The notes below the pieces were generated by a model. It did not search any database and had not been told where the DNA came from. It worked only from the letters and a program-made list of their open reading frames with translations. Source: Gordonia otitidis NBRC 100426 (GTDB taxonomy: Bacteria > Actinomycetota > Actinomycetes > Mycobacteriales > Mycobacteriaceae). Taken from it: a stretch of DNA of 64,000 nucleotides. The first letter of the stretch is position 1; every line of letters starts with the position of its first letter. The stretch covers positions 1 through 64,000 of the forward strand of contig NZ_BAFB01000005.1 in NCBI RefSeq assembly GCF_000248075.1. Direction: 5' to 3'. A program made the position numbers and the translations under genes. Positions 45,400 through 54,300 of this stretch are shown piece by piece.

Positions 45400-46590
45400 G
45401 TGGCGAAGGCGAAGTTCGAGCGGACCAAGCCGCACGTGAACATCGGCACCATCGGTCACGTCGACCACGGCAAGACCACCCTGACCGCGGCTATCACCAA
45501 GGTCCTGCACGACAAGTATCCGGAGCTCAACAAGGCATCGGCCTTCGACGAGATCGATAAGGCTCCGGAGGAGAAGGCTCGTGGTATCACGATCAACATC
45601 TCCCACGTCGAGTACGAGACCGAGAAGCGTCACTACGCGCACGTCGATGCCCCGGGTCACGCCGACTACATCAAGAACATGATCACCGGTGCTGCTCAGA
45701 TGGACGGCGCGATCCTCGTGGTCGCCGCCACTGACGGCCCGATGCCGCAGACCCGCGAGCACGTGCTGCTGGCCCGTCAGGTCGGTGTGCCTTACATCCT
45801 GGTCGCCCTGAACAAGGCCGACATGGTCGACGACGAGGAGATCATCGAGCTCGTCGAGATGGAGGTCCGCGAACTGCTGGCCGCCCAGGACTTCGACGAG
45901 GACGCACCGGTTGTCAAGGTGTCGGCGCTGAAGGCTCTCGAGGGCGACGCCGAGTGGGTCAAGTCCGTCGAGGACCTGATGGACGCTGTCGACGAGTCGA
46001 TCCCGGACCCGGTCCGCGAGACCGACAAGCCGTTCCTGATGCCCGTCGAGGACGTCTTCACGATCACCGGCCGCGGCACCGTGGTCACCGGTCGTGTGGA
46101 GCGCGGCGAGGTCAACGTGAACGAGGAAGTCGAGATCGTCGGCATCCGCGACAAGTCGACCAAGACCACCGTCACCGGCATCGAGATGTTCCACAAGCTC
46201 CTCGATTCGGCTCAGGCAGGCGACAACGCCGGTCTGCTGCTCCGCGGCCTCAAGCGTGAGGACGTCGAGCGTGGCCAGGTCATCGTGAAGCCGGGCACCA
46301 CGACCCCGCACACCGAGTTCGAGGGCCAGGCGTACATCCTGTCCAAGGACGAGGGCGGCCGTCACACCCCGTTCTTCAACAACTACCGTCCGCAGTTCTA
46401 CTTCCGTACCACGGACGTGACCGGCGTCGTGACCCTCCCCGAGGGCACCGAGATGGTCATGCCGGGCGACAACACCGAGATGAGCGTCAAGCTCATCCAG
46501 CCTGTCGCCATGGACGAGGGCCTGCGCTTCGCCATCCGCGAGGGTGGCCGCACGGTCGGTGCGGGTCGAGTCACCAAGATCATCAAGTGA
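45400..46590 (+). CDS. tuf: Translation elongation factor Tu
   Basis: 396 residues from GTG 45400, behind AGGAGGAC. It has [43 protein letters not shown] and, in domain [24 protein letters not shown]. The [17 protein letters not shown] switch-I region is intact. EF-Tu brings aminoacyl-tRNA to the ribosome. It ends the str operon; the hairpin at 46627-46662 follows. Confidence 0.97.
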   Translation: MAKAKFERTKPHVNIGTIGHVDHGKTTLTAAITKVLHDKYPELNKASAFDEIDKAPEEKARGITINISHVEYETEKRHYAHVDAPGHADYIKNMITGAAQMDGAILVVAATDGPMPQTREHVLLARQVGVPYILVALNKADMVDDEEIIELVEMEVRELLAAQDFDEDAPVVKVSALKALEGDAEWVKSVEDLMDAVDESIPDPVRETDKPFLMPVEDVFTITGRGTVVTGRVERGEVNVNEEVEIVGIRDKSTKTTVTGIEMFHKLLDSAQAGDNAGLLLRGLKREDVERGQVIVKPGTTTPHTEFEGQAYILSKDEGGRHTPFFNNYRPQFYFRTTDVTGVVTLPEGTEMVMPGDNTEMSVKLIQPVAMDEGLRFAIREGGRTVGAGRVTKIIK

Positions 46591-46626
46591 TTTCGCTTCA
46601 CTGATGCTCTGACTCACTGAGTCGAC

Positions 46627-46662
46627 AAGGGCGCCCGGTCACGACAGTGACCGGGCGCCCTT
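46627..46662. terminator. Strong hairpin after tuf
   Basis: AAGGGCGCCCGGTCAC and GTGACCGGGCGCCCTT form a perfect 16-bp stem with a GACA tetraloop, 36 bp after the tuf stop. It also ends 77 bp before the stop of the convergent operon, so it can serve both strands. Confidence 0.88.
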
Positions 46663-46739
46663 GCTATGTCCGGCGTACGTCGTGCGCCGGGCCGCCGATG
46701 GCCGCGCCGGCGATGTCAGCGGTGTCTTCCGCGCCAGTA

Positions 46740-47225
46740 TCAGTCGCGTCGCTCTCGTGGTAGTCCACGGTGTCGTCGACGTCCGAACCTGCTCCGCCGC
46801 GGAGGGGTCCAGATCCCCTCGCGCATCAGATGCTCGACGAAATCGTGAGCATCGTGTGCGGACCCGTGTCGGGGCCGGGTGCGCGCCCACGCGACGAACT
46901 CTGTGCTGAACTGCTCGCCGAGCTCTGCGCACACTAACAGTAGGTGACGTGCCACCTCGCCACACCTCTTGCGTAGCAGTGCTTCTCGGGTTGCGTGTAG
47001 GCGAGTTGCGTCGAACGACGGTGGTAGCGGGGCGTCGGCGACAAGCGCGAGCACCAATGCGAGCTGTCTGTCGGCGAGTGTATGGCCGCCGACGGACGGG
47101 GTAGTGACACCGGCAGCGTCGCTGTCCGTGAAGCCGCTGTCTCTCAAGTCCCTGTCCGTCACACCCTTGTCCGTAGTGCCCTTGTCCGTAGGGCCCTTGG
47201 CGGCAATGTCTTTGTGCGCGTTCAT
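46740..47225 (-). CDS. Small partner protein of the DUF692 operon (SCO6045-like)
   Basis: 161 residues. The first ~40 residues are low-complexity with repeats of the TDKG/TDRD kind. The folded part (~45-140) has LADRQLALVLALVADAPLPP, SFDATRLHATREALLRKRCG and LGEQFSTEFVAWARTR. That layout (a helical domain rich in LxALRxxR) recalls the C-terminal SCO6045-type domain, seen beside DUF692 proteins in actinobacteria. The ATG overlaps the DUF692 stop by 4 bp, so the two are likely made together. It may be a substrate-binding partner, similar in place to MbnC in methanobactin systems. Confidence 0.6.
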   Translation of the reverse strand: MNAHKDIAAKGPTDKGTTDKGVTDRDLRDSGFTDSDAAGVTTPSVGGHTLADRQLALVLALVADAPLPPSFDATRLHATREALLRKRCGEVARHLLLVCAELGEQFSTEFVAWARTRPRHGSAHDAHDFVEHLMREGIWTPPRRSRFGRRRHRGLPRERRD

Positions 47226-48091
47226 GATGCGTTTCTTACGCCGGGACTACACGACGGGCGGGTCATCCCCGCGGCGTCGGCGATGGCATCGAGCTCGGCC
47301 ATCAGCTCGGCTGCGGGTGGGTATCGACCGTCACGCTCGAGAATGAAGGCGTCGACGCGATCGGTCCCCGCGAGCTGGTTGACCAGTGCGAGGACGTCGT
47401 CGCTGACCGGCGCGGTGTGCGTGTCGTGGTAGAGGACGCCGTCCGACTCGCCGCCCGCAACGTGGCAGTAGGCGATCCTCTCCAGTGGCAGTCGCGCGAG
47501 GTCGGCTGCGGGGTCGGTACCACGGTTGAGTGCGCAGGCGTACACGTTGGCCACGTCGACAAGCAGGTGGACGCCGGTTCGTTCGACAAGCTCGGCGAGG
47601 AACTCGCCGTCGCTGTACTCGTCGTCGGGCCACTCGAAGAGAGATGCGATGTTCTCCACGGCGAGCGGGACGGGTAGGAAATCCTGGGTGCGTCGGATGT
47701 TGTCGCTCAGCACGGCCAATGCCTCATGGCTGCGCGGCACCGGAAGGAGGTGTCCCACCTCGACGCCGCCTGCGCGGACGAACGCGATGTGTTCGCTGAC
47801 GAGCGGGGCGTCGAGTATCTGCGCGCAGCGTGTGAGCACCGAGATGCGTTCGGCCGACACGGGTTCGGCTCCACCGAGGGAGAGTCCGACGCCGTGCGGG
47901 ATGATCGGGACATCGACGGCGAGAAGATCCGGTAGCCAACTCTCTGCGGTCTCGACGGCCGGGACCGACTCGGCGATGACCTCGCAGAAGCCGAGGCCTG
48001 GTAGCGCTGCGACGACGCCGGCGATATCCGGACGCCACCCGATGCCGATCCCACTCGGCCACACCGTGGGTGTCAGATTCTTGTTGTTCAT
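47222..48091 (-). CDS. DUF692 multinuclear iron oxidase-like (MNIO) protein
   Basis: 289 residues from ATG 48091 behind GGAGGA. Family signs in order: GIGWRPDIAGVV, PIIPHGVGLSLGG, VSEHIAFVRAGGVEVGHL, LAVENIASLFEW, HLLVDVANVYACAL and IAYCHVAGG. The His, Glu, Asp and Asn in these blocks are the expected metal ligands of the TIM-barrel MbnB/DUF692 family. Known members modify cysteine, asparagine or aspartate in ribosomally made peptides. It is flanked by a TIGR04222 protein with a Cys/Gly tail and a small partner protein, so a peptide- or tail-modifying role is likely. Confidence 0.85.
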   Translation of the reverse strand: MNNKNLTPTVWPSGIGIGWRPDIAGVVAALPGLGFCEVIAESVPAVETAESWLPDLLAVDVPIIPHGVGLSLGGAEPVSAERISVLTRCAQILDAPLVSEHIAFVRAGGVEVGHLLPVPRSHEALAVLSDNIRRTQDFLPVPLAVENIASLFEWPDDEYSDGEFLAELVERTGVHLLVDVANVYACALNRGTDPAADLARLPLERIAYCHVAGGESDGVLYHDTHTAPVSDDVLALVNQLAGTDRVDAFILERDGRYPPAAELMAELDAIADAAGMTRPSCSPGVRNAS

Positions 48092-48146
48092 GCGGGTCCT
48101 CCGTTCCGGGGGAGTGTCGTGGATGAATTCGCTTGACGCGTATCGC

Positions 48147-49040
48147 TCAGCCACCGCAACCGCCTCCTCCACCACATCCGCCGCCACCGCCGCAGCTGCT
48201 GCCACAACTGGAACTGCCGGAACTGCAACTGCTGCCGGAGAAACCGGCTCCGCCGATGCCCGCACCGACAGCGAAGTATCGGGTCGACACTGCTGCGTTC
48301 GCGGCGAACACCGGATCTACGAGTTCGATGATTCCGACCCCGAAGAGGGCAGCTCCGACGGCGGCGGCAGCCGGGCCATAGGTGCGCATCGCCGGCCGCA
48401 GCTGCGGTCGCAGATGACGGTTTTTGGTCTGAGCGCTGGCAAGGGCCCGCTCGCCGCGGGCGGTACGTCGTTGACGCAGGCTCACCAGCATCAGAAGAAG
48501 CCCTAGGTCGACGAAGAGGAACACGACGAGAATGGAGACGGGTTTGCCGTTGACCGTGCCCGCGATCACGCGGACCATACCCAACACCATGACCAGCATC
48601 AGTGCCACGACACCTCCCGGCGACGGCAGCGCGGCGAGATATCTGCGGGTCTCGAGCGCGCTGCGCAGGTCGTCGTAGGCGTCGAGCAGCGAGGTGTCCC
48701 GACGGCTCGACCGGCGTGTGGGTGAGTCGAGTCGCGCGTGCACCTCTCGTGAGAGGTGGTCGATGCCGCGGTCGGTCGGCAGGAGCGCTCGCACGGGGCG
48801 AGCGTCTTCGTCGATCAGTCCGGCGGTCCGCAACTGGATGAGCGCCGCGAGATAGGCGTTGCGATCGGAGATCAGCATGCCGATCTCGGTCGGTGTCAAT
48901 TTGTCGAGAGGGGCGGTGCCGCCCGCATTGCGGGCGCGGTGCAGATTCCGCAGGCCCCAGGCGACGCACGTTGCGGACAGCACCGCGAACAGAACGAGGA
49001 AGACAGGTCCGGGGATACCCCAGGTGTTGTGGGTACGCAT
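48147..49040 (-). CDS. TIGR04222-type membrane protein with Cys/Gly-rich tail
   Basis: 297 residues from ATG 49040. An N-terminal helix (VFLVLFAVLSATCVAWGL) is followed by a soluble, regulator-like part with LTPTEIGMLISDRNAYLAAL and TAGLIDEDARPV. Further helices are at VVALMLVMVLGMVRVIAG, ILVVFLFVDLGLLLMLVSL and YGPAAAAVGAALFGVGIIEL. The last ~35 residues are only Gly, Ser and Cys, with five cysteines in CSSGSSSCGSSCGGGGGC and on to the end. TIGR04222 proteins often end this way and often sit by DUF692 genes. The tail is the most likely modification target of the DUF692 enzyme. It begins a 55-bp gap before that gene. Confidence 0.78.
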   Translation of the reverse strand: MRTHNTWGIPGPVFLVLFAVLSATCVAWGLRNLHRARNAGGTAPLDKLTPTEIGMLISDRNAYLAALIQLRTAGLIDEDARPVRALLPTDRGIDHLSREVHARLDSPTRRSSRRDTSLLDAYDDLRSALETRRYLAALPSPGGVVALMLVMVLGMVRVIAGTVNGKPVSILVVFLFVDLGLLLMLVSLRQRRTARGERALASAQTKNRHLRPQLRPAMRTYGPAAAAVGAALFGVGIIELVDPVFAANAAVSTRYFAVGAGIGGAGFSGSSCSSGSSSCGSSCGGGGGCGGGGGCGG

Positions 49041-49239
49041 GTGTGACACCACCTTTCGTGGCCGAATCGGGGTTGATTCGAGAACCGACCCTCGTCGTCG
49101 TGAGAACGTCGAGGGTGCGGTCGATGAGACGGATACCCGCCGACCCCGATGCCGGGGAGCGGGTGCCAGGTGAGAATTCGGGGGTCTCGGTGGACGCATG
49201 ACGGATTCGTCGACCGGAGAAAGCCGTGGACCGAGAGGG

Positions 49240-49302
49240 TCAGAAGAGAGTCACGGCGAGGTGATCATGTGCACCGTCAGTTGCTTCGGCGTCGTTGTTC
49301 AT
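49240..49302 (-). CDS. 20-residue small ORF with strong Shine-Dalgarno
   Basis: The ORF reads MNNDAEATDGAHDHLAVTLF and ends TGA. It follows an AAGGAGGTG ribosome site, one of the strongest in the window, with good spacing. It lies 199 bp upstream of the TIGR04222 start on the same strand, with palindromic DNA just ahead of it. It is too short to be seen by standard gene callers. It could be a leader peptide, a short secreted signal or a precursor; it has no Cys. Translation is inferred from the ribosome site only. Confidence 0.5.
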   Translation of the reverse strand: MNNDAEATDGAHDHLAVTLF

Positions 49303-49315
49303 GACCACCTCCTTC

Positions 49316-49335
49316 ATCTTCGAATCGAAGATTCG
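49316..49335. promoter_or_regulatory. Overlapping palindromes upstream of the small ORF
   Basis: ATCTTCGA-A-TCGAAGAT (49316-49332) is a perfect 8-bp-arm palindrome. CGAATC-GAA-GATTCG (49321-49335) is a second one overlapping it. They lie 14 to 33 bp before the small ORF start on the minus strand, directly next to its Shine-Dalgarno, so they may be an operator or an RNA hairpin that hides the ribosome site. Confidence 0.6.
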
Positions 49336-49626
49336 TGAGGCGCGGAAGGTATACCGCGCCAGGTGATCTCAGTATCGGCGAGGGGGCGGAAAAGTCCACC
49401 CGGCGGCAGGGTTCGTGGCCGAGTCGTGACCGGGGACTCGCACTTCTCGCGTGCGGGCGAGGTCTGGGGTCGGTTGAACGAATCGGCGCGAAGGTGGTGA
49501 ATAACTCTAGTTAACAATTGTCACATGCGCCACTTTGGTAACTGACGGATCTCAATGTCGGAGACCTGTGGTCACGACGCCTCTATGGGCTGGCCCGGGC
49601 GTCGGTGACCGCAATACGGTTCACCG
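49336..49626. other. Intergenic region between the MNIO operon and the mycolyltransferase-like gene
   Basis: This stretch holds promoters for both sides but no gene. GGTATACC (49348-49355) is a small palindrome. An AT-rich patch at 49500-49525 (AACTCTAGTTAACAATTGT) stands out in this GC-rich window and probably marks a promoter; its exact elements were not resolved. Confidence 0.4.
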
Positions 49627-50592
49627 GTGCGTAAGAGATCGTGGTGGTCTGCCATGCCCGTGCGGCGCGTGATCGTTCTGGTGGTGCTGGTCGCGACAGC
49701 GCTGTGCGTCGGACTCGTCAATGCGGGCTCGGCGAATGCCGCCTCCTTCGGACGTTTCTACGTTGGAGGATGCGGTATGCCCGCGAGCCCCGTCGACATG
49801 TGGACGCGCGCAGGCAATTACAAGACCGTCATCGCGCTCGACGGTCTGCGTGCGACCAGTGACATGAGCGGTTGGCGGCACGAGACGCACATCCAACGCA
49901 TGGCGGATTCCGGGGTCAACGTCGTCGAACCCGTCGGGGGACTCGCGAGCTTCTACTCCGACTGGGAGACGAAGAGTCCCGGCAGCAAGATCGCCTACCG
50001 CTACCGGTGGACCTGTCGGCTCGACGCGATCATCCGCGCACTCGACGCCCGCGGCCTCGCAGTGGGTCCGAAGCAGAAATACGCCATGATGGGCATCTCG
50101 ATGGGCGGAAACGCCGCCATGATCTACGGCGCCTACCACCGCAACCGCATCTCGAGCGTCTTCTCTATGTCGGGGTACCTCAATCTGTCGGCCCCGACGA
50201 TGCGCGAGGCCATCCGCGTCGCGCTGATCGACGCGGGAGTGCAGGCAGGCGTCGGTCCGCTGAGCGCGGACGCGATGTGGGGGCCGCCGTGGGGTGCGCG
50301 ATGGCAGGCCAACGATCCGCTCGTACAGCTACCCCGTATGCGCGGCATGAAGATCCGCATCGCATCCGGCTCGGCGACCTGGGGGCGCTACAACACCGAC
50401 GCCGTGTCGTCGATCCAGGGGACCCCGCTCGAGGTTGCGGCACTGGCGCAGACGCGAGCCTTCGAGGTCGCCGCGGCTCTGCAGAAGATTCCGGTCAGCA
50501 CCGACTTCCCGAACACCGGCACCCACACGTGGGGTTACTGGGAGGACATGGTGTGGCGGGCCAAGAACAGCAGGTGGTTCCACGACAGCTGA
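49627..50592 (+). CDS. Secreted mycolyltransferase-like esterase (Ag85 family)
   Basis: 321 residues. A signal peptide is seen: charged start, then VIVLVVLVATALCVGLVNA and a likely cut after GSANA. The mature part has the antigen-85-like NVVEPVGGLASFYSDW, the nucleophile elbow MGISMGGNAAMIYG (Ser) and the late GTHTWGYWEDM, with the catalytic His. Ag85-type enzymes transfer mycolic acids to trehalose and arabinogalactan outside the membrane, and only mycolic-acid bacteria use them. GTG 49627 was kept as start; ATG 49654 (MPVRRV) is a shorter option. Confidence 0.8.
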   Translation: MRKRSWWSAMPVRRVIVLVVLVATALCVGLVNAGSANAASFGRFYVGGCGMPASPVDMWTRAGNYKTVIALDGLRATSDMSGWRHETHIQRMADSGVNVVEPVGGLASFYSDWETKSPGSKIAYRYRWTCRLDAIIRALDARGLAVGPKQKYAMMGISMGGNAAMIYGAYHRNRISSVFSMSGYLNLSAPTMREAIRVALIDAGVQAGVGPLSADAMWGPPWGARWQANDPLVQLPRMRGMKIRIASGSATWGRYNTDAVSSIQGTPLEVAALAQTRAFEVAAALQKIPVSTDFPNTGTHTWGYWEDMVWRAKNSRWFHDS

Positions 50593-50823
50593 CCCGGTTC
50601 ACGCGTGTCTTCAGGGGATGCGGCACGCGAGAAACGACAACTGGCGTTGGACTTCCTTTGCGACGCCGATGTCACGCCCGTGACCGAGGATGGGGAGCGG
50701 TTGCCCGTCACACCAACGCGGCCGCGGGCGTGACATCGACTTCGATCACCTCAACTGCTCCGACCGCCGAGATCGACGTCAGGAGCCGCCTCGCTGGCGG
50801 GTGGTTCGGACGCTGCTGCGGCG

Positions 50824-51126
50824 TCACCAATCGGAGAGCTCGACGTATCCGTCCTGAATCGCGCGGACGAACAGCGCGGCCTTCGACGGCGCAGGGCGTC
50901 CCACCGCGTTGTACTTCGCGCGGATACGGGAGATGTGGGTGCTGACGGTCGTGGCACCGAGGAACAAGCTCTTGGCCGCTTCTTCCTTGGACTCCGAATG
51001 CAGCCACGCGACGAGTACCTCGACCTCGCGCGCGGACAATCGTGCGCGCACCGGACCCTGCCCGACGGTATCGATGCGATGCAGGTGTGTGGGGCGGAGC
51101 CGGGCTACCGGTGGTGTCTCGTTCAT
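50824..51126 (-). CDS. Orphan LuxR-type DNA-binding protein
   Basis: 100 residues. The only recognised part is a LuxR helix-turn-helix: LSAREVEVLVAWLHSESKEE and GATTVSTHISRIRAKY, with a short N-terminal lead and no receiver domain. It resembles the DNA-binding end of response regulators standing alone. It is divergent from the STAND-ATPase gene at 51317, with about 190 bp between the starts, so it may regulate that gene. Confidence 0.72.
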   Translation of the reverse strand: MNETPPVARLRPTHLHRIDTVGQGPVRARLSAREVEVLVAWLHSESKEEAAKSLFLGATTVSTHISRIRAKYNAVGRPAPSKAALFVRAIQDGYVELSDW

Positions 51127-51316
51127 TGAGCTCCCTGTGTTGACGCCGAGCGTGGACGGGCGCCGCGAGACCGACTGTGGTCGGGCGACCAGGTTGTCGT
51201 CTCATCGGTGGAAATATCTTCTAGGTCCCGCGTTCGACGTGGTGTCTCTGGCGCGTTCGGACAGCAAGTCGATACGACTGTCGATACGCTGACCTGCACA
51301 AAGAGCAGGAGGCTTG

Positions 51317-54300
51317 ATGAGGCCGGAGTCGGTGAGCACGCGTGAAGAACTCGGGCGTGCACTCACAGAACTACGCGTTCAGGCGGGACTGAGTGTGCGG
51401 GATGTCGCCGCCGACGCAGACGCATTACTCGGAACCGTTGCGGGCTGGTTCGCCGGACAGCACGCCCCGACCCGTGCGAGCCGGGCCATGTTCACCAGGG
51501 TGCTCGGGGTCTGCGGCGTGACCGAATCCGACGACGTGGCCAGGTGGTGGGAGGCGGTAGAGCGCAGCGCGCGCCGGACGGGTCGGCGGCGTACTCGCCC
51601 GGAATCCCCCTATCGCGGATTCGCCGCGTTCGGGCCGGCCGACAATCAGCTCTTCTTCGGACGTGACGATCTCGTCGCACGACTCGTCGATCTGATCGGT
51701 GCGACCCGCAGTCCGGATCGTGAGGCCAACGACATGGCTCGCGGCGTGATGGTCGTCGGTATGTCGGGCGTCGGGAAATCGTCACTCGTGCGCGCGGGGC
51801 TGCTCGCCCAGGTCACCCACGAGGGTCCGCTGGCCGGCTGGCGGCACGCGGTGATGACCCCGGGAGACGATGCCCTCGCCGCACTCGACGCTGCGATGAA
51901 CGAGTTGGATGCCGACGAGCACCCGGAGCGGCCCGCACTGCTGATCATCGATCAACTCGAGGAGATGTGGACGCAGAACTCCGACGACGCGCGCAAGCTC
52001 GCGATCACGCGAATTCTCGACGCCGCAACGGCGCCGGGATCCGACGTCGTGCCGGTCGGTGTGTTGCGCGCGGACTTCTACGGACGCGTCGTCCCATGGG
52101 TTCCGAAGACACTGGAGAACGCGCAGTTGGTGGTTCCGCCGATGCAGCGTGATCAGCTACGCGAGATCATCGTCGGCCCCGCGCGCGTCTCCGACGTCGA
52201 GGTCGAGCCCGAACTGGTGGAGATGCTCCTCGACGACGCCGTGCCCGCGGCAGGGTCCACGGCGGCGGGTGATCTCCCGCTGCTGTCCTACGCGCTGTTG
52301 GCGACCTGGGAGCTCTCCGACGGTCGACGCATGACCGTGCGCGACTACCTCGCCACCGGCCGCATCGGCGGGGCGGTCGAGCAGGCAGCGGAGAAGGTCT
52401 ACCGGGAACTGACACCCGATGAGCAGCAGATCGCGCGACGCATGCTGCTCGCGATGGTGAACGTCGACGAGGATGCGGTGACCCGACGACGTGTTCCGCT
52501 CGACGAACTGACCGTCGACGGTGACGACCGGGCCGCGCACGTGCTGGAGAACTACGCTGCGTCGCGTCTGGTCACCGTGTCGTCGTCGCACGCTCAGGTC
52601 ACCCACGAGGCGCTGCTGACCGCCTGGCCTCGGCTGCGCGAGTGGATCGACGACGATCGTGAGCAGCTGTTGTTGCGCCGCAGGTTGCGCGCGTACTCCG
52701 AACCGTGGGATGCCGACGGCAGGCCCGACGACATGCTGATCGGCGGATCCCGACTCGAGGTCTTCGATCAGCTGGCGCAGGGGGCCGGGGACGACCCGAT
52801 CGATCCGGTCAGTCGCGAATTCCTCAACTCCGCGAACGCACGTCGCGCCGCACTCGTCGACCGTGAGCGCCGTCGTTCGGCACAGTTGCGTCGGGTCGCG
52901 CTGTTCGCCGCGGTGTTCGCGGTCGTCGCCCTGCTCGCTGCGGTGTTCGCGGTCGTCGCCGGTGTGAATGCGGTTCACCAGCGTGAGGACGCCGAGGACG
53001 CACGGAACGAGGCGTTGAGCCGACAGCTCGCCGTGCAGTCGGCAGACCTCGGGACGCGTGACCCGTTCATGTCGGCCCAGCTCGCCATGGTTGCGTACGA
53101 GTCGTCGCCCACACTCGAGGCGCGATCGCGTCTCATCGATGCCACAGGTCGTGGTGTTCCGGTCCGCTATCTCGGCGATCCCGGGTCGGTGCTGATGTCG
53201 CGCGCGGGGTCGTTGATCGCCGCGGCGGGCGCGGGCGGCCAGGTGCGGCTGTTCAGAGTCGACGACGGTGGCATCGCGTCGCGGATCGCCGACTTCCGTG
53301 CGCCCGGCGGAGGCGGCAGGCTGGCCGGTGTGGCGCTGATGCCCGATGCCAGGACGCTACTGCTCGGGGGACGTGGAACGATCACCGCCTGGAACATCGC
53401 CGACCCCGCACGTCCGACGCGCCAGTACGATTTTCCCGAGGTGAGCGGAGACATCAACCGGATCACCGTCAGCCCCGACGGTCGGATGGTCATCGCATCC
53501 GTCCCCGACGCGGGCGTCGCGGCGTGGGTGGCAGCCGACGGCACGTGGCGGCGAATCCCGCTGCCACCGAAGGTCGCAGGTGTGGCCGGTGCGGCCGCGT
53601 TCAGTCCGGACGGGAAGTCGCTGGCCACCAGCAGCGCGAATCGGCGCATCGATCTGTGGCGGGTCGATGGTGACGCACTCGTCCCGACCGGGGAGATCCC
53701 GCTCGATCAGTGGCGCGACAACGAACTCGCGCAGGGGCTCGTCTACAGTCCGGACGGATCGCGTCTACTCGCCGGATTGCGCAGCCGCGTGATCGACGAG
53801 TTCGACGTCGCCGATCCCGGGGCGCCGCGGTCGGTGGCGCGTTTCACCGGCTTCAACAGCTACGTGAACGCCGTCGCACTCAGCACGGACGGGACGAAGG
53901 TCGTCGGGGCCGGCGCGGACAACACCATCCGGGTGTTCGATCGTAGTGATCCCGCCGCGGCGCCACAGGTCATGACCGGATCGTCGAACGCGGTGTCGGT
54001 GATGTTCGCAGGCGACCACGTGGTTGCCTCCAGTGAGGACGGTCGGGTCCAGGACTGGCCGCCGGTGCGCGGCATGTCGTCGGTGGGCACCAACAGCGTC
54101 TATCAGATTCCCGCGAACCGCGATGCGACGGCGATCGTCGCCGCAGACACCGGAACCGACGGTCGTATCACCCAGTGGCGCGTCGGGCGCGACGGGCTCG
54201 TGCGTAGCGGGCCCGATCTCGTTCCGGCCCCGGGAACGGTCTACTCGGGGGCAGTGGTGATGACCCCGTCGGGTCGCGTCGTCACGACTGGAACCGTCAC

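Noticed and set aside
43159-46617. A 1152-residue open frame antisense to fusA and tuf
   Set aside because: It mirrors two highly expressed genes in full. Strong codon bias and high GC remove stops on the opposite strand; the sequence has no known domain and no ribosome site.
46591-46739. Possible tRNA or small RNA between tuf and the DUF692 operon
   Set aside because: The only structure is the simple tuf terminator hairpin; there is no cloverleaf or other RNA sign.
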